Below are positions 35,474-47,895 of a stretch of DNA of 64,000 nucleotides, one piece after another. Each line of letters begins with the position of its first letter. The stretch's first letter is position 1. The translations under genes and the position numbers were made by a program. This DNA comes from Pogostemon cablin (lineage: Eukaryota > Streptophyta > Magnoliopsida > Lamiales > Lamiaceae). The DNA lies in NCBI GenBank assembly GCA_023678885.1, contig CM042994.1, forward strand, positions 21,113,073 through 21,177,072, read 5' to 3'. The notes beneath the pieces were generated by a model that did no database searches, was not told the DNA's origin, and worked only from the letters and a program-made list of their open reading frames with translations.

Positions 35474-36390
35474 CAGTGTTTTCATAACCGAGCCGGAGTT
35501 CAAACCGGAGAGCCCAACGGTTCACGGTCGGACCGGTTGGACCGGCGGTTCAACCGGAAAAACCGGAAATTCACTATTTTTAATAATATTTAATTATTTT
35601 ATATATTATTTAATATTTTATTATTTTATATATGATTTAATATTTTTATATAACTTAATAATTTATTATTTATAGATAATTTTATATTAACATATTAATT
35701 TACATGTGAATATACATTTATTAAAAATAATGGATCAAAAAAATTATTTATGAATATTGAAATTGAAATAAAAATAAAATTAAAATGGTTCATTCTAATA
35801 TAAAAAGAAAATAATTAATTCTAATTTTAATCAACATTTATTAAAAAAAATTATTTATTTTTTTGTATACAAAGCAAATAAATTTTTTTTATTTCAAATT
35901 TAAACAAATAATTAGTTAGTACTAAATTACATGTAGTAAATATTTTGTTTAATAAAATTATTCTCATCTTAATCAATATCACACATTGGTTAATTATTGG
36001 AAAGAGAGAGCATTAAAACTCTATATAAAGACTAATGATTCTCCTTCTTTTTCTTATCCCACATTGATTTCTTATTGAAGATAAGGGGTATTAGATCACA
36101 TATAAAGATCAATATTTCCCTTTCTTTACATTTGTATTGTTGGAATTGTTGGCTCTTAAATTAGTCGATGATTCAAGTTTCAAAGTGAAAATTTTAAAAA
36201 ATAAAAATTAAAATTAAAAAAAAAGTTGAAAATTAAAAAAAAAAAAGGAACAGTCGGTTTGACCGGTTCAGCCGGTTTTTCCCGGTTTGACCTTAAAAGC
36301 GGTTTTTAGGGAGCTTTCGGACCGGTTCCGGCTCCGGTTCCCGGTTGAACCTATCGAACCGGCCGGTCCTGTCCGGTTTTGAAATCATTG
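35474..36390. mobile_element. hAT-type element, 917 bp, exact 8-bp TSD
   Basis: Flanked by GTTGAAAT at 35466-35473 and 36391-36398. Left end CAGTGTTTTCATAACCG and complement of the right end CAATGATTTCAAAACCG agree at 14 of 17. Both subterminal regions are packed with ACCGGTT/GGACCGG motifs around an AT-rich core. A sister copy is at 62256-63013. Confidence 0.82.
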
Positions 36391-36494
36391 GTTGAAATAT
36401 TGTGTGAATCCAGAATTTATTCCTTTCACATCTTAAATATAGAATTAAAATGCACTCTTCATTCCAAAGTTTTTAAAGCTTAAATTAAGAAGTA

Positions 36495-36743
36495 CTCCCT
36501 CCTCAATTTTCCTTTTTGGTTTGTCCCATTAAAGTTGACACATTTTCTTTTTAATATATAGGATCTACACAAAAATAATTAATTTATTCTCATGGACCCC
36601 ACATATCACCTCTAATACAAATACCCACTACACATTAAATATTATTTCTCTCACTTCACTTTACTTCACTTTCTATTAAATTATTATACTCCTTAATCTC
36701 CGTGCCCAAAAAAATTATACCGACTTCTCCGAGACGAAGGGAG
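36495..36743. mobile_element. Stowaway MITE
   Basis: CTCCCTCCTCAATTTT at the left, complement CTCCCTTCGTCTCGG at the right, flanked by TA on both sides. Confidence 0.7.
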
Positions 36744-36855
36744 TATAATAATTTAAGGCAAAAACTTATGTGATTAGGGGCACACCTTGCGCCCATGCAT
36801 TTTAATATTAAAGGGCATAATACACGATAATTAATTGAGGATACAATATTTATTA

Positions 36856-37738
36856 CGGGTTAATTATGTTAAAATAAACAACATTTTCCTCTTTTTTCAA
36901 TTTAATCACAAACTTTTTTTTTATCAAAATAATACACGATCTTTTTATCTTCTCTCAATTAAATGATGAACTATATTTTTATCAATTAAATAAATGATCT
37001 TTTAATATTTTTTCAATGCAATCATGATTTTTTTAATATAAATTTAGTCATAAATTTTTATGAATTATTTTATAAATTTATGTATACTATATTTTAAATA
37101 TTTAACCTGTGGTGATTTTTATTAACTAAGATAATTATATATTTTATCAATTTTGTGATTAAATTGTAAAAATATAAAAATTCAAATTAAAAATTAAAAC
37201 AGCTCCATTCTTTAATTATTTTGATTTTAGAATTAATATTTTTAAGTCATTGTAAGCATGCAACACAGTATGTGCATCGCATCACATCAATATTAAAAAG
37301 AATAATAAATTTTACAAAGAAAAATTAAATTTGTAACATACTTTTTTTATCCATCGGGAATTTCAATACAATTTATATTAGTTTAACTTGATTGATTATA
37401 AATTATTTTATAATTTTTTTATATTAATAATAATTTATATATTACTCATTTAAATATGTATTGTATATTAATTTTTATAAATTAAATTTTGTATATTTTA
37501 TTAATGAAAAAATTGTGACCAAATTTTGAAATATTAAAAAAAACATGTATTTTAAAAGAAAATTTTCATAATTAAATTGAAAAAATAAAAAAAGAATGTG
37601 TATTTAATTGATAAAGAAAAACTTTGTGATTAAATTGAGACAAAATGAAAAGGTCGTGTATTTTTTTTATTAAAAAAAATTCGTGATGAAATTGAAAGAA
37701 AAAAGAGAAAATGTCATGTATTTTAACGTAATTAACCT
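36856..37738. mobile_element. Long-TIR MULE-like element, 883 bp, exact 9-bp TSD
   Basis: Exact duplication TATTTATTA at 36847-36855 and 37739-37747. The left arm (GGGTTAATTATGTTAAAATA) and the complement of the right arm (AGGTTAATTACGTTAAAATA) stay similar for roughly 200 bases or more. Each arm also contains several imperfect units of about 40-45 bases with CAATTTAATCA and ACACGATCTTTT-like sequence. The minus ORF 37572-37787 is a by-product. No transposase. Confidence 0.82.
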
Positions 37739-37916
37739 TATTTATTATTATATGGTTCATATGTAGTGAGTTGAATATAATAGTCATTTTTTAGTATTAG
37801 ATGTCAAAAATAAAATAAAATAAAATAATAATATTCTATATCAAGACAGACTAAAAACAAAATTTTTTAGAGAAAAAAAAAACTGTAATGATAACTAAAA
37901 AGATAAAGTCTCTTGT

Positions 37917-38176
37917 GAGACTCTAGTTATGTGAGACCGTTGGTGAGACGTGTTAAAGTATGTTTATTATATAGATAAAGTATGTTTAATGGTTGTTAAA
38001 GTATGTTTGGTAAAGTATTATGGATGATGAATTAAAGTATGATTTTAGGATGTTATAATATTATTCATTATTCACATATTTTAATTACAAATAAGCATAC
38101 TTTACCTATATGATAAGCATACTTTAATAATTGGTCAACCCGTCTCACAAAAAACCCGTCTCACAAGAGACTCTCT
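37917..38176. mobile_element. MITE-B copy 1
   Basis: Ends AGTCTCTTGTGAGACT and the complement AGAGTCTCTTGTGAGACG. The interior has repeated TTAAAGTATG and CATACTTTA blocks. A second copy in the opposite orientation is at 47896-48115. Confidence 0.68.
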
Positions 38177-38399
38177 CAACTAAAAATATAGTTTCTTTGA
38201 TTTCAGAATATGTTAATCCTAGCTAATTTCAGAGTTATAATATTCCCTTCGTTAAAAAAAAAATCTTCACTTTTATTATTTTATTTCGTCCAAAAAGTTT
38301 TTTAAATGGTAAGAAGTTAGAATAATTAACCTCTTCTTACACTTTATTTACAACAATAGCACTCATACTTTACACATTTAACATATTTTATTATTTATT

Positions 38400-38645
38400 C
38401 CTTTCGTCTCGTCAAAATGTTTATATTTACTTTTTCTATGGAGAGTAAGGAGTATAGTATTTTAATGTGTAGTCGTAGAGAAATATAATATTCTAATATA
38501 TTGTGGGTAGTGTTGTATGTAGGCTCTATGAAAATAATTTTTGTGAGTTTAAAAAATGAAATGAAATGTAAACATTTTGATGAAACGCTCAAAATATAAA
38601 TATGCAAATCTCATGATGGAACTGGGGGAATATTTATTACAAAAA
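38400..38645. mobile_element. Stowaway-like MITE, degenerate
   Basis: CCTTTCGTCTCGTCAAAATG and its near complement TAAACATTTTGATGAAACG (about 38569-38588), with GGGGGAATA further out. Confidence 0.5.
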
Positions 38646-38666
38646 TATACAAAAATATCCTTAAAA

Positions 38667-38876
38667 GTACTCTCTCATTTTCTCCAAAATGTTCCTATTT
38701 TACTATATTAGGTGTCTCATTTTAAATGTCCAAATTTTTCTTTTTGACTAAAAGATTCTCACATATGATCCACCCATCACTACTAATACAACTACCCACC
38801 ACACATAAAATAATAAAACTCATTAATTCACGTGAGAAAAAGTAAATGAAAACTCATAAATGGGTCGGAGTGAGTG
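38667..38876. mobile_element. Stowaway-like MITE, degenerate
   Basis: Left CTCTCTCATTTTCTCC and right GGGTCGGAGTGAG, directly before the intact Stowaway. Confidence 0.4.
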
Positions 38877-38879
38877 ATA

Positions 38880-39144
38880 CTCCCTCCGTCCCCTTGATAA
38901 GTGTCCGTTTGCTTTTTGCACGTGGATTAAGGAGAATAATATTTTAAAGTGTAATGAGGTGAGAGAAATAATATTTTAATATGGAGTACGTAGTTGTATT
39001 AGTGTTGAGCATGTGCCCATATATAGTGGTTTGAGTATAATAATATTATTGTGTGTGTCACATCAATCCAAAAAGGAAATAGACACATTGTATTGAGACG
39101 GACGAAAATGACAAAATGGACACTTATCAAGGGGACGGAAGGAG
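38880..39144. mobile_element. Intact Stowaway MITE, 265 bp
   Basis: Terminal repeats of 27 bp with one mismatch (left CTCCCTCCGTCCCCTTGATA, right end the complement of CTCCTTCCGTCCCCTTGATA). Exact TA duplication at 38878-38879 and 39145-39146. Confidence 0.88.
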
Positions 39145-39151
39145 TATATTA

Positions 39152-39807
39152 CTTCCTCATCTTATAATGGATTTCACATTTTATATTTTTTTCACATTCT
39201 TAAAAGGATAAAAAAGTAAAAAAAAAAAAAAAAAAACTAACATTTTCCATTACACTTTAGTTTAGAAAAAAAAAAAGCAAAAACTTTTGTGCGCCCGGGT
39301 ACACGGAAGCACATTCTGTATGTCTTTAGAATTTTATGTTAAATTATATACATTTTAATATAAAAATGTGTACTTTTTATTTTACAAGGCAAATTCTGAG
39401 CGTACGGAAGCACACTCCGTGTGCCTTTAGAATTTTGTACTAAATTGTATACACTTTAGTATAAAGGTGTGTACCCTTTATTTTCTAAAGAAAAATAAAA
39501 AATATAATAAAAAGTGTATACCCTTTAAAATAGAATGGTGTACCTTTATCAATTAAAGTGTATACCCTTTGGAACAAAATAATGTACCATTATCTATAAT
39601 ATTAAATTCTAAAGGCACATGTAATGTGCTTCCATGTGCCCGGGCACATGCAAGCCTCACCCTAGAAAAGATATCAACTTTATCAACCTAATTAACCTAC
39701 TTTATTATTTATTTATTAAAAAAAATTAAAATACCTTTGACAGTAATAATTTCTTAATTTAATCTATTTAAAAAGAATGCGAATATTTTTTTTTTGGAAT
39801 GAGGGAG
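39152..39807. mobile_element. Stowaway-like MITE split by a nested element
   Basis: Left CTTCCTCATCTTATAATGG and right complement CTCCCTCATTCCAAAAAA, flanked by TA. Its size is inflated by the insert at 39272-39662. Confidence 0.6.
39272..39662. mobile_element. Nested TIR element with CCCGGG ends
   Basis: Inverted segments TGTGCGCCCGGGTACACGG (39289-39307) and the complement of CCATGTGCCCGGGCACATG near 39632-39650. Flanks TAGAAAAAA and TAGAAAAGA suggest a 9-bp duplication. The interior carries two imperfect copies of a unit of about 97 bp (from 39301 and 39397). A related fragment lies near 45790-45860. Confidence 0.6.
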
Positions 39808-40437
39808 TATTCACTTTGTATACATAAAAATATATGTACTTTTATATATATAACAGATTAATATTCTTTTATAAAGAAAGTTTTGAGGAGGAACAATCGA
39901 TATTGCAAAAAAATTATTTTTTGGAATGAGGCGTATACACACAGTCGCAATTCATACTCTTTATTTATTGAATTGACATTTATTTCATTTTGAATCTTTG
40001 ATCTTTTATTTATTTATTTAAGAAAATTGTTTTTCCACAAAATCATTTAAAATTAAAAAAGAAAAGTGTAAAATTATTTTTGTTTTGATTTTCTATCATC
40101 TAAATTTTGGAGTCAAAAACTTTTCGTATTCATTGGGCCGGTCTTCATAATTAATAAGTATACCTGTTTTAAGGTTGGACTTATAAATATATGAAACTAC
40201 CAAAATATACATATCATTTAAAATTTTGGGCCCCATTTTAAATTCAGTTTGCACTATTTATTTTAAAAATAGTTATTAATATTATTATTTAAATTTTTTT
40301 TATGAAATTGGTTCCACATGAAAGTTGAAACCTAATTTCTTGATTATTGATGGAAAAAATAATTATATTTTAGGAATTAATACTATTCATTGGGAATTAA
40401 ATTTAAAAAATAAAATAGTTCATGAACCAATAAATAA

Positions 40438-40441
40438 ATAA

Positions 40442-40478
<37 letters not shown>

Positions 40479-40480
40479 CG
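40438..40480. repeat. AT microsatellite
   Basis: Uninterrupted (AT)n after an AAAT-rich lead-in. Confidence 0.85.
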
Positions 40481-40668
40481 CATTACATAAACTACGAAAA
40501 TAAAATTACAATCTATCTATCTATACATATATACATATATAAAAGCAAACCTAAATTTTCACTTTTATTTTCAATTTTTTTTAATTTTACTTTATTTAGA
40601 AATAATTTAATTTTAATCTTGACCGTTCAATTAATACTTTTGAATAATGTTATTTTATGAACAATTTA

Positions 40669-40900
40669 GGGGCCGCTTGGTTAGAGCTATTAGGGGTGAG
40701 TAATGGCTAATGGGAATAAAAGGGTATTGGTTCTCATTCCTCATGTTTGGTTAGAGGTAACAAGAATCTAAATCCCTCAATCATTCTCATTGATTCAATG
40801 TATACCCTCACCCCTTCAATCACTTTCATTCACATTACCATTACCCTCATCAATAATTCTCATTACCATTATCATTCCGGGATTTGAACCAAGCAGCTGC
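40669..40900. mobile_element. PIF/Harbinger (Tourist-like) MITE inserted in a MITE-A
   Basis: Left GGGGCCGCTTGGTT and right complement GCAGCTGCTTGGTT agree at 10-11 of 14. Exact TTA duplication at 40666-40668 and 40901-40903. The flanks on both sides resume MITE-A sequence (TATTTTATGAACAATT before, AGTATAAATGAAAAATGATA after). Confidence 0.8.
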
Positions 40901-40903
40901 TTA

Positions 40904-41028
40904 TAGTATAAATGAAAAATGATAACATTTTGTAGCGAAAGTGATAACTATTTTAAAATGTATAAAATTGTCTCACATGAGACGGTCTCACATGAGATAG
41001 TATCACGCAAGACCTACCCATCTTAAAA
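40904..41028. mobile_element. Right half of MITE-A interrupted by the Tourist MITE
   Basis: Continues the MITE-A order and ends with TCTCACATGAGACGGTCTCA and CACGCAAGACCTACCC, like the copy ending at 61790. Confidence 0.65.
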
Positions 41029-41090
41029 ATAAGAATTAAATTTTAAAAATAAAATAGAATACAAAGCACTAGTGGAAGGAATAATTCGTC

Positions 41091-41091
<1 letters not shown>

Positions 41092-41137
<46 letters not shown>

Positions 41138-41147
41138 GTAATAATAA
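41092..41147. repeat. TAA/AAT trinucleotide microsatellite
   Basis: About 17 near-perfect ATA/TAA units with one G interruption. Confidence 0.88.
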
Positions 41148-41198
41148 TTTAGAGATCAATTCCACGACACCAAGACCCTATATAGGTGGGCAAAAAAT

Positions 41199-41430
41199 TG
41201 TGTGAGACCATTTTATCCTTGAAATAGATAAAAAAATGATAATATTATTATCACTTTCGCTATAAAATGTTATCATTTCCGCTATAGAATGTTATCATTT
41301 TGTATTTATACTATATATTATTCATGAAATAGTTCACTGCACTATTATCACTTTTTTATCGATTAAATATCACTTTTTATTGATAATTTTATCACTTTTT
41401 ATTCTTCTCACTCTATACGCAAGGACTTAC
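41199..41430. mobile_element. MITE-A copy
   Basis: TGTGTGAGACCATTTTATCC at the left, TATCACTTTCGCTATAAAAT inside, ACGCAAGGACTTAC at the right. Confidence 0.65.
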
Positions 41431-42068
41431 ATGTAACGATATCATGGGTTGCAAGTGGTTGATGGTGGAATCACAATTTTAATTAATTTCTGGATTTCTT
41501 TGGTAGCTTAATTTATATTTCTGTCCAATTAAAATTAATGAATATCTAACTTACATAAATAAAGGAGGTTTTAGGTTCCAACTCCCTAGTCCTATATGGG
41601 ATACTTGATAACAAAACGTTGTCGTTACGTGCTAACAAGTAGGTTTTTCTTAAGGAAGAATTTAGTGCATGTATTTTTCCAAACAAATACTTTGAAATCA
41701 CTCCAAATTATTAAACTTTATTCAATTAATGTACTTATCTCTCCTCTATGCAATAACCTCTTCAATTATTATCCTTTGGAAGCAATGTTGATTATTTGAC
41801 ATTATTTTCACCCCATTTTCGAGCAAATAAATTGGTTGGTTGTCGTTGTCTATACAGATTATATATATATACATAAACTTTTATTAAAATTTAAAGAATA
41901 TATATAATAGAGTAAATGATTCACATTAATAAAAAAAAAACTCTTTTTTAATGACAGAATTTGTTAATATAATTCAATATCGTCAAAAAGTACATTGGTC
42001 ATTTAGATGGGATGACAACGAATTTATAATAATTTTATTAACGGAACAATATCCGTTGGTATTACCAA

Positions 42069-42695
42069 CACTACAAAAAAAACTATTTTTTATCAACGGA
42101 ATATTCCGTTGATAAAAGCCTCAATTTCATTGTTAAATTTGTTTATCAATGGATTAACAACGGAATCCGTTAGTAAAATTCCATAGATAAAGTGGTGGTT
42201 GGTAAATTTTTAGCAACGAAAATTCAATTTCGTTGGTAAATTATTCCGTTGGTAATCCATTGTTAATAATTCCGTTGGCAATTTATATAATGATTCCGTT
42301 GTTAATTACTTAATTACCAACGTATTGAATTTCGTTTATAAAATAGAGAATAAATCTGTTGGCGTTCCATTGCTAAAGGAAAAATGTCAAATGTACTCGT
42401 TATATAAATTACCAACAGAATTATTAATAATGAATTATCAATGAAAATATTTATATATTAAAATAGAATTTCATTGGTAAAAAGTTACTACTATCAATTT
42501 ACCAACAGAAAATTATTAACAAATTTTATTGTTATTCCATTAATAATCGAATTTAACAATAAAATGAAAATTTTCCAACAAAAAAGATTACCAACAAAAA
42601 AATTATCAACAAATTTTGTTGTTATTCCATTAGTAATCGAATTTAACAATAAAATGAAAAATTTCCAACTAAATATTCTGTTGTTAAAAAAAAAA
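42069..42695. mobile_element. CACTA-like terminus with subterminal repeats
   Basis: Begins CACTACAAAAAAAACT, the usual CACTA terminal motif, then carries more than ten direct and inverted copies of AACGGAAT/ATTCCGTTGGTAA. The opposite GTAGTG end is not found, and similar repeats also occur just before 42069, so this is probably a fragment or a nested pair. Confidence 0.5.
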
Positions 42696-42719
42696 TTCTA
42701 ATCCTAAATATATACTTAA

Positions 42720-44578
42720 TTGCTTTTATTTTGTCTGTTGGTGATTGCAGAGGTTGGACTGCCGGTTAGCCTAGTGAAAATTATTACTTATTAAATTAAA
42801 ATTATTTTATGAGTTAGAAGACGTTAATTAACATTAGCAATTTATTTCTTAGTGGAAGTCAACAAATATTAAATTCCATATATGCGTATGCAGATCACAT
42901 TTTATCCAATGGCTTATTTAATAAGTATCTATGAAATTAAAATTCATAGATTAATAATTGTGTGAGTTTGATTTGAATCGATACACACGGGAATACACTT
43001 TTGTTTTTTTGTTTTTTTTTAATATAAAAAATTATTCTCCAATAAAATAAATTATTAATTTTTTAAATAAAAAACAATCCTATCAAATTTTGTTTATTCA
43101 ACTCTTTAAAGAATAAATTTTCAAATATTAAAGAATAATCGATAAATTAGAGCGTAAGAATTTGAAAATTAATATTTTTTATTTAAAATAGTAATAATTC
43201 AACTTTTTAAAACTAATATTTCATTTACTAAGGAATAGTACATTTGTATATAAAGTTTATGTGTAAATAATATTTTTAAAATAGAATTAAATGTTTCCAT
43301 TCAAGTATGTGTATTTTTTATACCTCAGTTTAACCCTTATTCTTCATTTGATTTGATGGGCTTTCTAAATGATGGGACAAAACATATCTAGTTAGTATAT
43401 ATAATATAATTGAGGTGGATATTATTTAATTCTAATTGTAGTTAATTAAAAAAAGAAAAAGAAAAAAGAATTATTGGACCATAGGATGCCTTTTGATTTC
43501 ACAGGTTGATCGTAAATAAATGCTATAAACGACCACATTACGTGCATTTATTACTGCCAACGTACTGACAGCGACTCACTCACCCACTCATTTTTATTTT
43601 ATTTTTTAACATTTTTATACAATAATACTGCATATTAAAAGCTAAAAAGTATTATAATCTCTACATCTAAACATATAATTTTTAATTTTCGATAAAATGT
43701 CAGATTATATAACACCAATACAAGATAAACATGGCGCAGAATTAATTGTATAAAATTTATTATTTGCAATTCTTTTGACGAATTCCGATTGTCTCATTAA
43801 TAAAATGTGATAGGGATATTTATTGAATTTCAAAATATAATAAATCAACTCTCAAATTGCAGAAATTAAAAAGTTTTTTCTTTTTCTTTTAACGGGCTTG
43901 TAAAACTGATTTTACATTTACATTTTCTTATTAATGGATCGATAAATTAATTATATACTTAGATATGTCATAAGCTACTAGTGTAAAATGTCATAAGCTA
44001 AGGTTAAAATAAATTACATGAAGAGTTACGTACATAATTGTGAAAGAAAATAATGAAATTATATTTATATATCCTAGAAATTTATTCTATAGGTAAAAGA
44101 GAGTAAGAGACATGAATACTAATTGGGTAGTTTGCTGTTTTAATAAGCAATAGATTAAATATTTTTTTAATGGAGATTAAAAATAAAATTATAGATAAAA
44201 AAATGGAGCAAAATTTATTAGTGATATATTGGTGAATAAATAAATAAATAAAAAAAGGTGATTGCGAACCCAAGAGGGTTGGGAGAGGAGAAGATTGGTA
44301 AAAGTTAAGAAATGACATTAATTATGTCTGGCTTTGTGCAATGGGTCCAATCTTAATTTTGTACCAAGTACTTCCTAGTACTCGACTTAATTAATTATTG
44401 TGATCATTTTCTATTCATTCCATCATATTTTGCTTCTACCATATTAATTCCACTACTAAATTATAATTTAGTTATAAATTTGGGGAGAGATTTTATTTTA
44501 ATTTAATTAATGTGATGTTTTTTTTTTTTAAGAAGATAGATTATCGATTGAGTTTGCAAAAAGACGATCTTAACTTTG

Positions 44579-44616
<38 letters not shown>

Positions 44617-46440
44617 GATAATAGTAATGTATAGTGATTGGATCAAACTTGTGTGCACTCATATTTGACGGTTTTAGAAAATGGTATCATTTTCATATAT
44701 TTTAAAGTTTACGTTTGCTTTTATATAATAATAAAATATATATAAACCATAAAAATGAAATATTATAAATGTAAAATTATAATTGAATTAATATCTTATG
44801 CGTTCATGTATGTAGAATTATTTTACATGTACTTTATTTGTATTAATTTTGTTCAATAATGCATATGTATTTTCTAATGAATATAATGATAACATTAGTA
44901 ATAAATAATAACAAGATGATAGAAGGTGTGAATTTATGACTAGTCAAATAAACACAATATTTAATTAGGGGTTGGGATTATTAATCAATCGGGTGAAAGA
45001 TTGAGATCTTGACTAGGTTAATTGGAAATGATCAAGAACCATGAATGTTATAGTTTTAAAAACTTGAATCCATGATTCATAGATTCTAACATGTGCAAAA
45101 TGTATAATTGATTATCCTTCTTAAAAAAAGATAAAAAAAAAAAACCAATTTGATTATCAAAATTGAATTTGAATTGAAAATAATTCAATATGAGTTGAAT
45201 TCTTACCTGCATCTCAACTCAATTTGTCATAGGAATGAATTTAATTGTTATGCAAGCAACCTCTTTAAAATATGTGGGTTCCTTGTATGCAATGCAAGCG
45301 AAGTAATTTAGTCTTTATTAATTAATTGAGTTATTTATCTCTCCATTATTCTATCAGGTCGGAATATATGAACGTCTGAATTGAACGATTTCACGTTTTA
45401 TATATAAATATAAAAGTTGAGTTCCTATTATCTGATCTTTTAAAATTATAATAATAAAATTTTAGTTTTCCTTGAGCCTTTATATTTATGTATAATTATG
45501 ATTATCAACTTCAACATTAACACGTACGTACACCACACCTTTGTAGTTTGTATCAATAAATTGAATGCCTATTATTTGATCTTTTAAATTTATAATATAA
45601 TTACTATAATTTTAGATTTCCTTGAACCTTATACTCCATTTATGTATTATTATGATTATCAACTTCAACATTAATAAGCTTTTTACTTTTCAATGTTGAG
45701 TCAACTATCCATATATAATTTCTTTAAAAAAAATTTGCCACATAATTCAATAATTCAAGAGTTAGTTTCTTATATTCTTGAATACACAAGGTATGTAAGG
45801 GTATAATATTTTGTTCTAAAGGGTATACACTTTTAATTAATAAGAGTATAATATTTATTTTATTGAAAAGATAAACCGAAATATAAATAGTATAAATATT
45901 TGATTAAAAATATTATTTTAGAAAAAGTTGTACATAATACATACTCGATCAATTGAGTTATTGAAGAAACCCACGTTGAATTATCAAATTAACACAATCA
46001 ATTGGAAGATTTGAGTCAAAATGGATTCTTACCCTTTCACATTTTTAATATAAAAAAGTTAAAATTGTAGTCAAATGGGGTTTTCTTTATGATCCATTTT
46101 TGGGTTATTGCGCCAAAGTCGACCATCCATTCAAGAGGAATCCGAAGGCAAATTAACAATATATATATCACAGAAAAATCTTAAATTAAATAAATAAATA
46201 TATTTATTACTAGTTTAAACTGAACCAACAGTACTATGACAATTGACAAAACACATGCTATAAAACAATATTAATAATTTAATTAATAAAATTGTGGAAA
46301 AGTCTGGTCTGGTTGGCCCACTGTGGTATATATGCAATTTCTATTCTATAATTGACCTGGTAATAGATTGATTTGGTTGTGGTCCACGTGGACTACTTTG
46401 ATCATGCTTATTTTACTATTTTACTTTAATTATCAAATTT
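42720..46440. other. AT-rich intergenic stretch
   Basis: No supported gene. Contains a TTA microsatellite at 44579-44616 and short MITE-like patches, including 45790-45860, which resembles part of 39510-39600. Small ORFs are AT-rich and have no domain. Confidence 0.6.
44579..44616. repeat. TTA microsatellite
   Basis: About 12 perfect TTA units. Confidence 0.88.
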
Positions 46441-46449
46441 ATGGGTGAT

Positions 46450-46613
46450 TCTATCGTGTACCTAAGGATTAGTGGGTTAAAAATAAGGATTAGTGGATAG
46501 TTATATTTTAAAATTTTAATTATTTTATTTTATTTGATGGTGGAGATCGAATTAAATTATAATCTAACGGTTAAGATCTTCAGGTGCACCGTTGCACCAG
46601 GTGCATATCAGTT
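46450..46613. mobile_element. MITE-C copy 2
   Basis: Same block order as 5978-6140: GATTAGTGG, TTATTTTATTTTATTTGATG, TATAATCTAACGGTTAAGAT, then AGGTGCACCGTTGCACC. Confidence 0.6.
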
Positions 46614-46857
46614 GAACTCCAAATTTATTATTATTATAATATAATTACAATTTGATGCTCACAATTCCTAATTTGAAGCAATGCGATATAAATTTGATAT
46701 CATTTGCACTGATGCGTGTGAACTTACTTGTATTAATTTTTATTTAATATTATAATATATTTTTAATAACGTTGTATTTTAATTATTATTTTTATGTAAG
46801 TCATAATAAATATTTATTTAATTTTTTTTAACATAATGTGGGTATAATTTAATGCTA

Positions 46858-47080
46858 AGTCTTTGCGTGAGATTATTTAACGTGAAATCATTTTACATTT
46901 TTTAAAATAATTATTACTTTCACTATAAAATATTATCACTTTTCATTTATACTATAACCTATTCATGAAATAGCATTATCACTTTTTATTAATTGAGTAT
47001 CACTTTTCATTATAAAAGTTATTCCGTAATTTTTTGTCCGTCTTACAACGCCCTTACGTAAGACGATTTCATACAAGTTT
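46858..47080. mobile_element. MITE-A copy
   Basis: AGTCTTTGCGTGAGATTATT at the left; TATCACTTTTCATTTATACT inside; CCCTTACGTAAGACGATTTC at the right. Confidence 0.65.
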
Positions 47081-47895
47081 TTACCATAATTTATTAATTA
47101 AATCTTACGTATGATTGTAACATTAACTTTTAATATTTAGGGATGATAATGAATAAGATACACTCATTTTGAGGTACTCGTATCCAAATATCAACTATAC
47201 ATATTTATACATGTACCATTAAAAAGTTCATTATAATAACTTTACCCATCACAAACTCATTTATTAACTATATATGCAATACATATATTTTAAATTAAGA
47301 AATAATTTAAGATAATAGATTCACAATAAGAATATCAAAAATGTTTTATATTGTGATAAAACAAATACTAAAAGATTAATTAATTGAATAAAACATCTTG
47401 TGATCAAGATCGTTTTATATATATTTTTTTAATCAGATAATATTTTTCATACAATGAAGTAGTTATATATATTCATAATATGATTATAACCCCTAATATA
47501 ATTTTTATTGAAAAAGTTATTATTTTTTATTTATAACATACAAAATAGGTTCTGATACACTCATAGATATTTTTATCTAATTGATTATTTGTGGTTGACT
47601 AAAGATGATAATAAATAAATGGAACATATTCAAGTGGAACAGTCGAGCAATCAACTTTCTGTAATATTTTAATACCACTATTAACTTAAATAAGTTAAAA
47701 TTAAATAATATTTAATTTAATAATAATAGTAATAATCTTAATCTACAACAACCCCGAAGACAGCGCACACAAAACCCGAATAACTGTTTTCCTTTCTAAA
47801 TCTAAATTTAATAAATTTACAAAAAATGACAGGATTTTTAGATTTATCTGTTTAACTTTTATTAGTATATCATGTTGATTTTTTTTCTTTTCAAA

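Noticed and set aside
41999..42700. Spaced short repeats that might suggest a CRISPR-like array
   Set aside because: Repeats are irregular, in both orientations, and linked to a CACTA tip in a plant genome.
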